A stretch of 64,000 bases of DNA from Paraburkholderia tagetis (GCF_022213065.1 NZ_JAKLJA010000030.1:1-64000), one strand, 5' to 3'; numbered from the stretch's first letter, positions 46,883 to 56,368 are shown. Made by a program: numbers and translations. The notes: generated by a model from the letters alone, not told the origin.

Positions 46883-46926
46883 CCGCTCGCGAAATATTTA
46901 GCTTTTCGCGAGCGGCTATTTTTATA
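46883..46926 (+). terminator. Terminator-like hairpin in the T6SS leader
   Basis: A perfect 12-base stem CCGCTCGCGAAA (46883-46894) / TTTCGCGAGCGG (46904-46915), nine-base loop, then CTATTTTTAT. It is oriented to stop rightward transcription 60 bases before tssA. No believable gene lies upstream on this strand, so it would end a short leader RNA or act as an attenuator. Confidence 0.6.
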
Positions 46927-46974
46927 GCCGACCAATACCCACCCATTCCGCTCCGAGTCCCGAGGCAATACCGC

Positions 46975-48024
46975 TTGAATACCGACCAGGATTATCCGCT
47001 TACCGCCCCACTCATCGCGTCCGAATCCACGCGCACGGCTGAATCAATGGGCGACTGCGGCGAAAACCTCGAGTACGACGCGGCGTTCATCGAACTTGAA
47101 CGCATCGTCGCCGGCATTGGCGATCAGCAATATGGCGACACGCTCATTGCCGCTGTCACGCCGGACTGGCAACTCGCCAAACAACAGGCCGAGGCGCTGC
47201 TGCAACGCTCGAAGGATCTACGCGTCGTCGCATGGCTTACTCGGGCATGGACGGAATCCACCGGACTGGCGGGATACGCGAAGGGTCTGGCGCTGGCCGC
47301 CGACCTGCTCGGCAGCCGTTGGGACGGCGTGCATCCGCGTATCGAAATCGACGAGGACGGGCAACCCGACCCATTCTCCCGCACGAATGCGCTGCAAGCC
47401 TTTTTCTCGCCGGAAGCACTCGGTGCTCGCGCTCGTGCGGCGAGCCTGCTGCGCGTACGCGGTATCGATCTTTCGCTACGCAAAGCTGCAGCGTTGCTCG
47501 ACGGCGCGACGGAGAACGAAGCAGATGTCACGCGGCAAGAACTGTGCGTCGCGCTCAATGCGGAACGGGCCACGCTCGACGTCGTCGGTGAATTGCTCAC
47601 CCACATCAAGAACCTTCGTCTCAATGTGTCGAGCCGCCTGGACGAAACGTGGGTACCCGACATGAGCGCAGTGGAAAAGCCTTTGCTGACCGTGTTCTCT
47701 GTGCTATCGGAAGGCACGGCACCTGAGTCCGCAGCGTCGCCGCAATCGGCCACTGTCACGTCGGCAATATCGGCGACTGCGAACGGCATGTCGTCCACAG
47801 GCTCGAGCCATTCCGGCGAGGTGCGCTCCCGCGACGAAGCAAGCCTCCTGCTCGAACAGGTCTGCATCTACCTGGAGTCCTGCGAGCCGGCCCACCCCTC
47901 GTCGTTGTTGATCCGCCGCGCCCAGCGCCTGTTGCCAATGACGTTCTACGAAATCATTCGCGACATGACGCCGGAGGCAATTCCGCATATCGACTTGCTG
48001 GCCGGTCTCGGCGGCAACGCCTGA
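46975..48024 (+). CDS. tssA: T6SS protein TssA
   Basis: 349 residues. The ImpA N-terminal domain occupies about 25-130 (CGENLEYDAAFIELERIV, DLRVVAWLTRAWTESTGLAG, LLGSRWDGVHP), followed by a variable middle and a helical C-terminal domain from about 285 (EASLLLEQVCIYLESCEPAHPSSLLIRRA) close to short TssA forms. TssA caps and organises baseplate and sheath assembly. The start is a TTG at 46975 with GAGG nine bases upstream; an in-frame ATG at 47047 is the alternative but leaves little before the domain. First gene of the rightward T6SS operon. Confidence 0.88.
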   Translation: MNTDQDYPLTAPLIASESTRTAESMGDCGENLEYDAAFIELERIVAGIGDQQYGDTLIAAVTPDWQLAKQQAEALLQRSKDLRVVAWLTRAWTESTGLAGYAKGLALAADLLGSRWDGVHPRIEIDEDGQPDPFSRTNALQAFFSPEALGARARAASLLRVRGIDLSLRKAAALLDGATENEADVTRQELCVALNAERATLDVVGELLTHIKNLRLNVSSRLDETWVPDMSAVEKPLLTVFSVLSEGTAPESAASPQSATVTSAISATANGMSSTGSSHSGEVRSRDEASLLLEQVCIYLESCEPAHPSSLLIRRAQRLLPMTFYEIIRDMTPEAIPHIDLLAGLGGNA

Positions 48025-48085
48025 CGCGATCCGCGCAACCGGCCTTCATGACGCAGCACCATCTTTATTACATAGGATTCCGAAC

Positions 48086-48658
48086 ATGAGTAACTCAAAA
48101 TCGACAGGGCAAAAATTCATTGGGCGTAACCGCGCACCTCGGGTTCAGATCGAGTACGACGTAGAGACTTATGGAAGCAACCAGAGCGTCGACATTCCGT
48201 TCGTCATGGGTGTTCTATCCGATCTGGCTGGCAAGTCCAATCAGCAGCAGCCGAGCATGGACCAACGCAAGTTCCTGGAAATCGACGTCGACAACTTCGA
48301 CGACCGGCTCAAGTCGGTGCAGCCGCGCGCGGCCTTTCACGTGCCCAACGAAATTTCTGGCGACGGCAAGCTGGCCATCGACCTCACCTTCGAGTCGATA
48401 GAAGACTTTTCGCCGGCAAGCGTTGCGCGCATGGTGCCCGAGCTGAACCAGTTGCTGATGGCCCGGCGCCAGCTCTCGAACCTGCTCTCCTATATGGACG
48501 GCAAGAGCAATGCCGAGACGATGCTCATGCACGCGCTGAAGAGCCGCCCGTTGCTCGAGTCGATCGCCCGCATCACGGCTCAAACCACAGACAAACCCAC
48601 GGCCCCCGCCCGAGACCAGCCGTCAGGCTCGCCGTCGGGCGGCGAGCCCGAAGCGTGA
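48086..48658 (+). CDS. tssB: T6SS contractile sheath small subunit TssB (VipA)
   Basis: 190 residues with the typical TssB run: KFIGRNRAPRVQIEYDVE, LPFVMGVLSDLAGK-like IPFVMGVLSDLAGK, RKFLEIDVDNFDDRLKSVQP and FESIEDFSPASVARMVPELN. It pairs with TssC to build the sheath. The last 30 residues are a Pro/Ser/Gly-rich tail. AGGA lies upstream of the ATG. Its stop overlaps a GTG that may start tssC. Confidence 0.95.
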   Translation: MSNSKSTGQKFIGRNRAPRVQIEYDVETYGSNQSVDIPFVMGVLSDLAGKSNQQQPSMDQRKFLEIDVDNFDDRLKSVQPRAAFHVPNEISGDGKLAIDLTFESIEDFSPASVARMVPELNQLLMARRQLSNLLSYMDGKSNAETMLMHALKSRPLLESIARITAQTTDKPTAPARDQPSGSPSGGEPEA

Positions 48659-50211
48659 CGGCACCGACCGCCCTGCGGCCCATCCACCTGCCTCCCGGTG
48701 AAACTCCCATGAAGACTGCCGAAGCCGTATTGCAAACGACGACCCTCGAGTTCCCGTCGAACGACGCATTCGCCGTCGCTCTCGTCGACGAACTGAATCC
48801 GCGCAGCGACCGCGCGCGCGAAGCCATCGACGCCGCCGTCAAGACACTTGCCTTCCAGGCACTCGAGCACGCGGTCGTCGTATCGGACGACGCCTACCAG
48901 ACGATCCAGACGATCATTGCGGAGATCGACCGCAAGCTCTCGGATCAGATCAACACGATCATTCATCACGCGGATTTCCAGCAGCTCGAATCGGCATGGC
49001 GTGGCCTGCATTACCTCGTGACGAACAGCGAGACGAACGAGCAGTTGAAGATCCGCTACATGCCCGCCACAAAGACGGAGCTGAACCGCACGTTGAAGCG
49101 CTACAAGGGCGTCGCGTGGGACCAGAGCCCGATCTTCAAGAAGATCTACGAAGAAGAGTATGGCCAGTTCGGCGGCGAGCCGCTGGGTTGCCTCGTGGGC
49201 GACTATTACTTCGATCACGGGCCGCAAGATGTCGAAATGCTCGGTGAGATCGCGAAAATCGCGGCCGCCGCACACTGCCCGTTCATTAGCGGTGCTTCGC
49301 CGGCCGTGATGCAGATGGAGTCGTGGCAAGAATTGTCGAATCCGCGCGATCTAACCAGGATTTTCCAGAACAGCGAATACGCGGCGTGGACCCATCTGCG
49401 CAAATCCGACGACGCACGCTATCTCGGCCTGACAATGCCGCGCTTTCTTGCCCGCCTGCCCTACGGTGCGCGCACGAATCCCGTGGAAGCCTTCGACTTC
49501 GAGGAAAACGTCGACGGCACCACTCATGATCGCTATGCGTGGATCAATGCCGCATACGCCATGGCGACCAACATCAACCGTTCGTTCCGCCAGTTTGGCT
49601 GGTGCACGTCGATTCGCGGCGTCGAATCGGGCGGCGCGGTGGACGATTTGCCGGCGCACACGTTCCCGACGGACGACGGCGGCATCGACATGAAATGCCC
49701 GACCGAAATCGCTATCAGCGATCGCCGCGAGGCCGAGCTCGCGAAAAACGGCTTCATGCCGTTCGTGCATCGGAAGAACTCCACCGTTGCGGCGTTCCTC
49801 GGGGCCCAGTCGCTGCAAAAACCCGCCGAATACCACGATGCGCTTGCCACTGAAAACGCCAAGCTCGCCGCGCGTCTGCCCTATATCTTCGCCTGCAGCC
49901 GATTCGCTCACTACCTGAAATGCATCGTGCGCGACAAGGTCGGCTCCTTCAAGGAGCGCGGCGAGATGGAGGCCTGGCTCAACGACTGGATCCTCCATTA
50001 CGTCGACGGCGATCCACAGAACTCCTCGCAGGAAACCAAGGCGCGCAAGCCGCTGGCCGCAGCGCGCGTCGTCCTCGAAGACATGGAGGACAACCCCGGC
50101 TATTACAGCGCCAAATTCTTCCTGCGTCCGCACTATCAGCTCGAAGGTCTCACCGTATCCCTACGGCTCGTCTCGAAGGTACCCGCACTCAATGGGTCCG
50201 CCTCCGGGTAA
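48655..50211 (+). CDS. tssC: T6SS contractile sheath large subunit TssC (VipB)
   Basis: 518 residues if the GTG at 48655 (overlapping the tssB stop) is used, or 500 from the ATG at 48709 (MKTAEAVLQ); both are plausible and neither has a strong ribosome-binding site. Sheath signatures are FQQLESAWRGLHYLV, GEPLGCLVGDYYFDHGPQDV, CPFISGASPAVM, RFLARLPYG and the late YFLRPHYQLEGL-like FFLRPHYQLEGLTVSLRLVS. With TssB it forms the contractile sheath recycled by ClpV, which is not in this window. Confidence 0.95.
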   Translation: MTAPTALRPIHLPPGETPMKTAEAVLQTTTLEFPSNDAFAVALVDELNPRSDRAREAIDAAVKTLAFQALEHAVVVSDDAYQTIQTIIAEIDRKLSDQINTIIHHADFQQLESAWRGLHYLVTNSETNEQLKIRYMPATKTELNRTLKRYKGVAWDQSPIFKKIYEEEYGQFGGEPLGCLVGDYYFDHGPQDVEMLGEIAKIAAAAHCPFISGASPAVMQMESWQELSNPRDLTRIFQNSEYAAWTHLRKSDDARYLGLTMPRFLARLPYGARTNPVEAFDFEENVDGTTHDRYAWINAAYAMATNINRSFRQFGWCTSIRGVESGGAVDDLPAHTFPTDDGGIDMKCPTEIAISDRREAELAKNGFMPFVHRKNSTVAAFLGAQSLQKPAEYHDALATENAKLAARLPYIFACSRFAHYLKCIVRDKVGSFKERGEMEAWLNDWILHYVDGDPQNSSQETKARKPLAAARVVLEDMEDNPGYYSAKFFLRPHYQLEGLTVSLRLVSKVPALNGSASG

Positions 50212-50252
50212 GCCACTTCCTGACGTCTCTTCTCAACTCATAGGAGAACATA

Positions 50253-50735
50253 ATGTCTGTAGATATGTACATGCTCGTAGACGGAGCCAGCGGCGAATCG
50301 AAGGATGCCAACCATAAAGGCTGGACCGACATTCAGTCGTATTCGTGGGGCGCGAGCCAGCCCGGTTCGATGTCGACCGGCGGCGGCGGCGGCATCGGCA
50401 AGGTCAGCTTCGACGACCTCACGGTAGAAGCCTATGCCGACAAGGCCACGCCGGCGATCCTCAAGTACTGCGCCAACGGCAAGCACCTCCCGCAGATCCA
50501 GTTGTCGATCTGCAAGGCAGGTGGCTCGCAGGTCGAGTACAAGCGCATCACGCTCACGGATGTGCTCGTCGTCGCAGTGCAGCAGAGCGCCGACAAGAAC
50601 TCCGACGCCGTGAAGATCACCTACCGCTTCCAGGCAGCGAAGGTCAAGCAGCAGTACTGGGAGCAAACCGACCAGGGCGGCAAGGGCAGCGAAAGCGTGC
50701 TCACCTGGAACATCAAGGAAAACCGCGAGATGTAA
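50253..50735 (+). CDS. hcp: T6SS tube protein Hcp (TssD)
   Basis: 160 residues: MSVDMYMLVDGASGESKD, GWTDIQSYSWGASQPGS, VTITK-like EYKRITLTDVLVVAVQQSAD and a C-terminal VLTWNIKENREM, all standard for Hcp. Hexamers stack into the inner tube; the lumen can carry small effectors. AGGAGA precedes the ATG. It is isolated from its neighbours by gaps of 41 and 92 bases, with a hairpin downstream, a layout that usually lets hcp be expressed more than the rest. Confidence 0.96.
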   Translation: MSVDMYMLVDGASGESKDANHKGWTDIQSYSWGASQPGSMSTGGGGGIGKVSFDDLTVEAYADKATPAILKYCANGKHLPQIQLSICKAGGSQVEYKRITLTDVLVVAVQQSADKNSDAVKITYRFQAAKVKQQYWEQTDQGGKGSESVLTWNIKENREM

Positions 50736-50777
50736 TGCGTCTTTAGTTTTTCAGCATCATATTTAGTTATGCATAGC

Positions 50778-50801
50778 GTGCAGGCGGCTCGCCGCCTGCA
50801 C
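50778..50801. terminator. Hairpin between hcp and tssE (weak terminator or RNA-stabilising stem)
   Basis: A perfect 11-base stem GTGCAGGCGGC (50778-50788) / GCCGCCTGCAC (50791-50801) with two-base loop and no T tract. It may protect the hcp mRNA or partly terminate, giving more hcp than tssE and later genes. Confidence 0.55.
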
Positions 50802-50827
50802 TGCCTTGTCTCCTCGTATCGCCCGCC

Positions 50828-51349
50828 ATGAGTCACGCCACGATGCCGCACTCCGCAGCGCTCGAAGATGTTCAGCGCCGCTACCCACCCTGCCTGTTCG
50901 ATCGCCTGATCGCAGACCGTGAGCCGACGCGCGCGGCCAACGATACCAGGCGCAAGTCGCTCCACGAGGCAGTGCTGCGCGACCTCGCGTGGCTGCTCGG
51001 CAGCATCAACACGCGCGGCGTGAACAATCTGCGCGACTTCCCGCAGGTCGCCACCTCGGTTCTCAATTTCGGCATTCCAGCGCTGGAGTACGTGACGTTG
51101 CAAGCCGAGGCCGCGCGACTACTCGAAGTCGAGGTGCGCGAGGCAATCGTTCGCTTCGAGCCGCGCCTCGCTCGCGAATCGCTCGACGTTCAATGTCGGC
51201 CGGCGACCACACCAGGTGGCCAGCCCTGCCTCGAACTGCGCATCGAAGGTGACTTGATCGCGTTGCCCGCCCGCACCCGGATCGTGCTCGTCGCGGATTT
51301 CGTCGAGGCCGGCGAAGGACTCGTGTTCAGGTCGCGAGGCGCCTCATGA
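50828..51349 (+). CDS. tssE: T6SS baseplate protein TssE
   Basis: 173 residues of the gp25-like family: CLFDRLIADREP near 21-32, HEAVLRDLAWLLGSINTR near 46-63, LRDFPQVATSVLNFGIPAL near 68-86 and a C-terminal beta region. It is part of the baseplate wedge. The stop overlaps the tssF start (ATGA). No strong ribosome-binding site is visible at 50828. Confidence 0.9.
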   Translation: MSHATMPHSAALEDVQRRYPPCLFDRLIADREPTRAANDTRRKSLHEAVLRDLAWLLGSINTRGVNNLRDFPQVATSVLNFGIPALEYVTLQAEAARLLEVEVREAIVRFEPRLARESLDVQCRPATTPGGQPCLELRIEGDLIALPARTRIVLVADFVEAGEGLVFRSRGAS

Positions 51350-53223
51350 CCCCAACGCGCCTGCTCGATTACTACAACCGTGAACTCGCCTACCTGCGCG
51401 AGCTCGGTTCCGAATTCGCCTCCGCATTTCCCGGCGCTGCCGCCCAGCTCGGCATGCGCGACACACAGACTGCCGATCCGTTCGTCGAGCGCCTGCTCGA
51501 AGGCTTCGCGTTTCTGGCCGCGCGCATCCACCTCAAGATGGATGCCGAGTTTCCGCGCTTTTCCGAGCGCCTGCTGGACGTCGTCTATCCGCATTACCTT
51601 TCGCCCATGCCATCAATGGCGATCGTGGCGTTGCAACCCAATCTGCTTGCGGGTTCGATGCATTCAGGCTACACGCTCCCCGCGGGCTCCGCGCTGAAAG
51701 CGCAGCTCGCCGAGGGCGAACAGACGGCCTGCGAATTTCGCACCGCGCACGAAGTCACGCTATGGCCGCTCGAGATCGTCGACGTCAAGTTGCGCGCCGA
51801 CGCCAGCGCGCTGCCGCTCTCGCGCTGGCCGCTCGGCGGCAGGCACGTGGGCGGCGCGCTTCACATCACGCTGCGCGCACACGGGGTCACCGATATTCGC
51901 GAACTGCCGCTCGAGAAGCTGACGTTCTTCGCGAGCGCGCAGGATACGGTTACCCATCCCCTGCTCGAGCGCGTGCTTGCACACAGCGTCGGCGTGTGCT
52001 GCCACAGCGAAGAGGATGGTCCGCAGCGCGCCACGTGGCTCGGCACGGAAGCCATTCGTCACGAAGGCTTCGATGCCGATCAGGCCATGCTGCCCTCGCG
52101 ACAAAGTGCCTTCGAGGGATATCGGCTATTGCAGGAGTATTTCGCGTTTCCGGAGCGTCTGGCGTTCTTCAGCCTCAACCGGCTGGACCATGCACTGCCA
52201 GGCCTGCGCGGGCGCACCTTCACGCTGACGGTCCTGCTCGATGCGGCCGCGCCCGAACTCGAACGCGCGGTCGACGCACGCAGCCTCGCGCTCCATTGCA
52301 CACCGGCGGTCAACCTCTTCGAGCGGCGCACAGATCACATCGCGATTTCGCCATCGCACCATGAGCATCATCTGGTCGTCGACCGGATGCAGCCCGCCGA
52401 TTTCGAAATCTTTTCCATCCGCAGAATCACGGGCCAATCGCAGGCCGGCGCAGCCAATATCGACTTCTTCCCGTTCTACGGCGGCCACGAAAGTTCGTCC
52501 ATGCAGCGCGGCCGCTACTTTTCCATGCGCCGGGAGCCCCGGCCCATCGCACCCAATGCCGCCCGCTCGGCAACCCGCGCTGCCTACCCGGGAAGCGAGG
52601 TGTATGTGTCGCTCGTCGACCAGCACGATGCGCCCTGGCCCGATGCGCTACGCCATATCAGCGCCGATGCGCTCTGCACCAACCGGCATCTGCCGCTGTC
52701 GATCCCGCTGCACAACGCAACGGATTTCACCTTGCGCGCGTCGTGTCCCGTGGACACCATCAAGGTCCTGCGCGGTCCCACTTCGCCTCATGGCGCCCTC
52801 GCGCAAGGTCAGTCGACATGGCGGCTCATCAGTCATCTCGGGCTCGACTATCTGGGACTCGTGGATGCGGGCGAAAGCGATGGCTCGCAGACACTGCGCG
52901 AGCTGCTACGCCTCTACGCCGATGGCGCCCGCCACAAGCTGCTCGCCCAGATCGACGGCGTGCGCAGCGTGCGAATCGAGCCCGCGTATCGGCGTCTGCC
53001 GCATCCTGGGCCGGTCATGGTCGGCCGCGGGGTCTGCATCTCGCTCCTGCTCGACGAGTTGGCCTTCGCCGGCGGCAGCACCTACCTCTTCGAAGCGGTG
53101 CTCGAGCAATTCCTCGCGCGGCATGTATCGATCAACAGCTTTAGCGAACTCGCAGTGTCGACGCTGCAGCGCGGCAAGATCCGGCGATGGCCTTCACGCA
53201 TCGGCAGGCGGCCCGCCATATGA
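51346..53223 (+). CDS. tssF: T6SS baseplate protein TssF
   Basis: 625 residues, family length. It opens LLDYYNRELAYLRELGSEFA and contains DPFVERLLEGFAFLAARIHLK, FPRFSERLLDVVYPHYLSPMPSMAIV and, at the end, GGSTYLFEAVLEQFLARHVSINSF, all TssF hallmarks. With TssG, TssE and TssK it makes the baseplate wedge. It is coupled to tssE upstream and tssG downstream by ATGA overlaps. Confidence 0.95.
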   Translation: MTPTRLLDYYNRELAYLRELGSEFASAFPGAAAQLGMRDTQTADPFVERLLEGFAFLAARIHLKMDAEFPRFSERLLDVVYPHYLSPMPSMAIVALQPNLLAGSMHSGYTLPAGSALKAQLAEGEQTACEFRTAHEVTLWPLEIVDVKLRADASALPLSRWPLGGRHVGGALHITLRAHGVTDIRELPLEKLTFFASAQDTVTHPLLERVLAHSVGVCCHSEEDGPQRATWLGTEAIRHEGFDADQAMLPSRQSAFEGYRLLQEYFAFPERLAFFSLNRLDHALPGLRGRTFTLTVLLDAAAPELERAVDARSLALHCTPAVNLFERRTDHIAISPSHHEHHLVVDRMQPADFEIFSIRRITGQSQAGAANIDFFPFYGGHESSSMQRGRYFSMRREPRPIAPNAARSATRAAYPGSEVYVSLVDQHDAPWPDALRHISADALCTNRHLPLSIPLHNATDFTLRASCPVDTIKVLRGPTSPHGALAQGQSTWRLISHLGLDYLGLVDAGESDGSQTLRELLRLYADGARHKLLAQIDGVRSVRIEPAYRRLPHPGPVMVGRGVCISLLLDELAFAGGSTYLFEAVLEQFLARHVSINSFSELAVSTLQRGKIRRWPSRIGRRPAI

Positions 53224-54362
53224 ACGCACGCGCATACGAAACGCCGTCGTGGTGGCATGAGGTCGAGGCCGCGCCCTACGCGCACGACCTGTTTCATCTG
53301 CTGCGCAGGCTCGACGCGCAAGCCGCGCCCCATCCGCGTCTCGGACGGGCATGGTCCCCCAGCGACGAACCCGTGCGCATCGGCCAGCAGCCGTCGCTCG
53401 CGTTTGCACCCGCGTCGGTAGCAAGCGCGAACTCGAACGCAGGCGCGGGCGACGAACCATTGCCTCATCTGTCGATTCACGGCTTTGGATTATTCGGCCC
53501 GAATGGTCCCTTGCCGCTCCATTTGACGGAGTTCGCAAGGAACCGCCTGCGCAATCACGACGACCCGGTCCTGTGCGCGTTCGCCGATTTGTTCCACCAT
53601 CGACTCACCTTGCTGTTCTACCGCGCGTGGGCCGACGCGCAACCAACCGTGAGCGCCGACCGGAACGGCCATTCGTCGTTCGACCACTACGTCGCTTGCC
53701 TCGCGCACCTCGGTCTCGCGTCGCTGCCTCACGGCCAAACGCCGAGCCCGCATGCGCTCTACGGCATGACCGGCCGGCTGGTTCGCAAAGCGCGCGATGC
53801 ACACGGACTGCAGCAGATTCTCGCAGCGTGGCTGGGCATGCCGGTGCGCGTCGTCGAATGGGTGCCGCAATGGATCACGCTCGAGCGCCGGGACCGCGTG
53901 GTGCTGGGACCGGCGGCACCCGGCGCGCGACTCGGAGAGGGCGCGATGATCGGCGCGGCAGTGCGCGATGCAAGCAGCAAGTTCGAGATTCGCGTGGGTC
54001 AATTGACGCTCGAGCAGTTTCGCGCGCTGCTGCCCGGTACGCCCACGATGCACGAGTTGGCGGCATGGGTGCGCGCCTATGTCGGCTGCGAGTTCGCCTG
54101 GGACGTGCGGCTGGTGCTCGCGAACGACGCCATCGTGCCGATCAGTCTTGGCGACACCACGCCGCTCGGGTGGGGCAGTTGGCTCGGCGCGCGCGCGAGT
54201 GCTCCTGACACCGCGCAAGGCGAGTCTTGTGCCGACGATTTTGTCTATTCGCCCGAGCACGTCCTTGCGGCCGGCGCACCGCGCCGCGGCAGACCGCATC
54301 CGGTCGCGGACGCATCGCCTGAGTTGTCTGCCACCGATGATCCATTACAGGCGCTGACATGA
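53220..54362 (+). CDS. tssG: T6SS baseplate protein TssG
   Basis: 380 residues: APYAHDLFHLLRRLDAQA near the start, HLSIHGFGLFGPNGPLPLHLTEF near 80-102, LFYRAWADAQP near 135 and RVVEWVPQWITLE near 215, as in TssG. The ATG at 53220 overlaps the tssF stop; an upstream in-frame ATG at 53187 lies inside tssF and is less likely. A C-terminal tail of about 40 residues is disordered. Confidence 0.93.
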   Translation: MNARAYETPSWWHEVEAAPYAHDLFHLLRRLDAQAAPHPRLGRAWSPSDEPVRIGQQPSLAFAPASVASANSNAGAGDEPLPHLSIHGFGLFGPNGPLPLHLTEFARNRLRNHDDPVLCAFADLFHHRLTLLFYRAWADAQPTVSADRNGHSSFDHYVACLAHLGLASLPHGQTPSPHALYGMTGRLVRKARDAHGLQQILAAWLGMPVRVVEWVPQWITLERRDRVVLGPAAPGARLGEGAMIGAAVRDASSKFEIRVGQLTLEQFRALLPGTPTMHELAAWVRAYVGCEFAWDVRLVLANDAIVPISLGDTTPLGWGSWLGARASAPDTAQGESCADDFVYSPEHVLAAGAPRRGRPHPVADASPELSATDDPLQALT

Positions 54363-56275
54363 CACACATCGTTACCGCGAACCTGCCGTCCGGCTTCGAG
54401 GCATTGGACTTCCGCTCGCTCACCGGCACCGAGCGGCTCTCCACCCTCTACACCTTCGATGTGGAAATGGTCAGCCCCAGTGCCTCTCTCGATCTCAACG
54501 CCCTGACCGGCAAGCCGCTCAACCTCGCTATCGCCACGCCCGGCGCACCGCGCTATCTCGGCGGACACATCGTGCGCTGCGCATTCGGCGGCCGCGAAAC
54601 CGATACCTCGCGCAGCTACGTCTACGCCCTCACGCTGCGCCCCTGGCTCTGGTATCTCACCCGCACCGTCGATTCACGCATCTTCCAGAACCTCAGCGCG
54701 CCCGACATCGTTCGCCAGGTCCTCCAGCCCTACGGTTTCACCGTGGAGACGCGTCTCGCCGCGCGCTACCGTACCTGGGACTACTGCGTGCAGTACCAGG
54801 AAAGCGACTTTGCATTCGTCAGCCGCATGATGGAGCGCGAAGGCATCTACTACTACTTCCGTCACGAGGCCGACCAGCAGGTGCTCGTGCTCATCGACGA
54901 CATCGCCTCGCACGATCCGCTCGCCCTCTACCCGGCCCTGCCCTGGCTCGCCTCCGACCGCCTCGTGCTTCCTGGCGAAGTCGGCGTGGAGGACTGGCGA
55001 CCCGCCGTCGAGCTGCGCTCCGGCGTGTTCGCCGTGAACGACCACGATTTTCGCAAGCCTCGCGCCGATGTCTCGCAGCGCCGCGCCAACCCGCTCGGCA
55101 ACGACCACGCCAGCTACGCGAAATACGACTGGCAGGCCGGCTATATCAACGCCGACGAGGGCGAGCGCTACGCCACCGTGCGGCTCGAAGAGGAACAGGC
55201 CGGTCATGCCCAGAGCCGCGCCAGCACCCATGCCCGCACCATGGCGCCAGGCTACATCGTCACGCTCGAAGGCTGCCCGCGCAGCGCCGAGAACGTCGCG
55301 AACCTGATCGTCGCGGTCACCTACCGGCTCCAGGAAGGCGGCTACGCCAGCGGCAGCGGCGAGGCGCACCTCGACTTCGATTTCGTCGTGCAGCCCACCT
55401 CGCTGCCCTGGCGCGCGCCGAGCATCACGCCGGTGCCGCGCGCCACCGGCCCGCAGACCGCCGTCGTGGTCGGCCCGGCCGGGGAGACGATCTGGACCGA
55501 CGAGTACGGCCGCGTAAAGCTCCAGTTCCGCTGGGACCGCTACGGCCAAGGCGACGAGAACAGCTCGTGCTGGGTGCGCGTATCGAGCGCCTGGGCAGGC
55601 ACCGGGTTCGGCGTGCTGCAAGTGCCGCGCATCGGCCAGGAGGTCATCGTCGATTTCCTGAACGGCGAGCTCGACCGCCCCATCGTCACAGGCCGCATCT
55701 ACAACGCCGAGCAGATGCCACCGTTCGCCCTGCCGGGCGCGGCCACGCAAAGCGGCATCGTCACGCGCACGCCCGGCGGCACCACAGCCAACGCGAACAT
55801 GCTGCGCTTCGAGGACAAGACCGGCGCAGAGCAGGTGATGCTGCACGCCGAGCGCAACCTCGACATCTCCGTCGAGAACGATGCCTCGCAAACGGTCGGC
55901 GGAGACAAGACCACGATCATCAATGGGACCTCGATCACGAAGATCAACGGCAACTCGGTGAACGAAACCCATGGAAACGCGCTGACGATGATCGCCGGCA
56001 CCAATTCGCAACTCGTCATCGGCAATAACCTGACCGGCACCATCGGCTCGCAGGAACTGCTGAACACGAACCAGCTCATCGCGTCGATTATTCAGGAGTT
56101 CGTGATTGGCCAGCAATTCACAGCCATCGGATCGACGCTTGGCTCTGTGGGCGTGAGCGGTCAGAACATCGGCGTCCAGTTGGGCATGACCGGAGTCCGG
56201 GTCAACAAGATCTGCACGGCAGTAGACGCAATCGAGACCTCGGTCACGCACGTCGGCTGTTCCGTGAAGTTCTGA
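54359..56275 (+). CDS. vgrG: T6SS spike protein VgrG, first copy
   Basis: 638 residues: gp27-like base domain (about 1-370, with YCVQYQESDFAFVSRMMEREG near 140), gp5-like OB domain (about 375-460; GRVKLQFRWDRYGQGDENSS, WAGTGFG) and a C-terminal beta-helix needle (about 490-638) with Asn-Gly repeats (TTIINGTSITKINGNSV). No extra enzymatic C-terminal domain is present, so cargo should be carried non-covalently. It ends AVDAIETSVTHVGCSVKF, a tail closely shared with the second VgrG. The ATGA overlap with tssG couples it to the baseplate genes. Confidence 0.96.
   Translation: MTHIVTANLPSGFEALDFRSLTGTERLSTLYTFDVEMVSPSASLDLNALTGKPLNLAIATPGAPRYLGGHIVRCAFGGRETDTSRSYVYALTLRPWLWYLTRTVDSRIFQNLSAPDIVRQVLQPYGFTVETRLAARYRTWDYCVQYQESDFAFVSRMMEREGIYYYFRHEADQQVLVLIDDIASHDPLALYPALPWLASDRLVLPGEVGVEDWRPAVELRSGVFAVNDHDFRKPRADVSQRRANPLGNDHASYAKYDWQAGYINADEGERYATVRLEEEQAGHAQSRASTHARTMAPGYIVTLEGCPRSAENVANLIVAVTYRLQEGGYASGSGEAHLDFDFVVQPTSLPWRAPSITPVPRATGPQTAVVVGPAGETIWTDEYGRVKLQFRWDRYGQGDENSSCWVRVSSAWAGTGFGVLQVPRIGQEVIVDFLNGELDRPIVTGRIYNAEQMPPFALPGAATQSGIVTRTPGGTTANANMLRFEDKTGAEQVMLHAERNLDISVENDASQTVGGDKTTIINGTSITKINGNSVNETHGNALTMIAGTNSQLVIGNNLTGTIGSQELLNTNQLIASIIQEFVIGQQFTAIGSTLGSVGVSGQNIGVQLGMTGVRVNKICTAVDAIETSVTHVGCSVKF
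54446..55891 (+). repeat. Duplicated vgrG core, copy 1 (partner 56456-57901)
   Basis: Colinear with 56456-57901 at a constant offset of 2010 bases. I count about 14 amino-acid differences over some 480 codons. About 338 bases from 55020 to 55357 match the partner without a mismatch, including third codon positions. Outside these limits the copies diverge. Confidence 0.9.
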
Positions 56276-56368
56276 TCCTGCCTTTCCCTCGGGGGATGCA
56301 TCGCACCTGCAAGCGTTGACGCTTTTCCTGAGCCACCCTTCTTCCAAAACCATTACTGAGAGGCTGAC

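Larger units (their letters stand above)
46358..46974. other. 617-base AT-rich leader/promoter region before the T6SS operon
   Basis: This is the longest non-coding stretch in the window. From about 46530 it is clearly richer in A and T than its surroundings. It separates the leftward chemoreceptor gene from tssA. It contains a duplicated inverted-repeat motif (46539-46605), a perfect hairpin (46669-46688) and a terminator-like hairpin (46883-46926), each listed separately. An open frame from the ATG at 46688 runs through the terminator hairpin and is not believed to be a gene. No sigma-54 type GG-N10-GC element was found. Confidence 0.55.

Noticed and set aside
46688-46927. Open frame of about 79 codons from an ATG in the T6SS leader
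   Set aside because: No ribosome-binding site, composition unlike coding sequence, no family resemblance, and it reads straight through the terminator-like hairpin.
50778-50801. Strong terminator after hcp
   Set aside because: The stem is perfect but has no T tract, so it is listed only as a weak terminator or stabilising hairpin.
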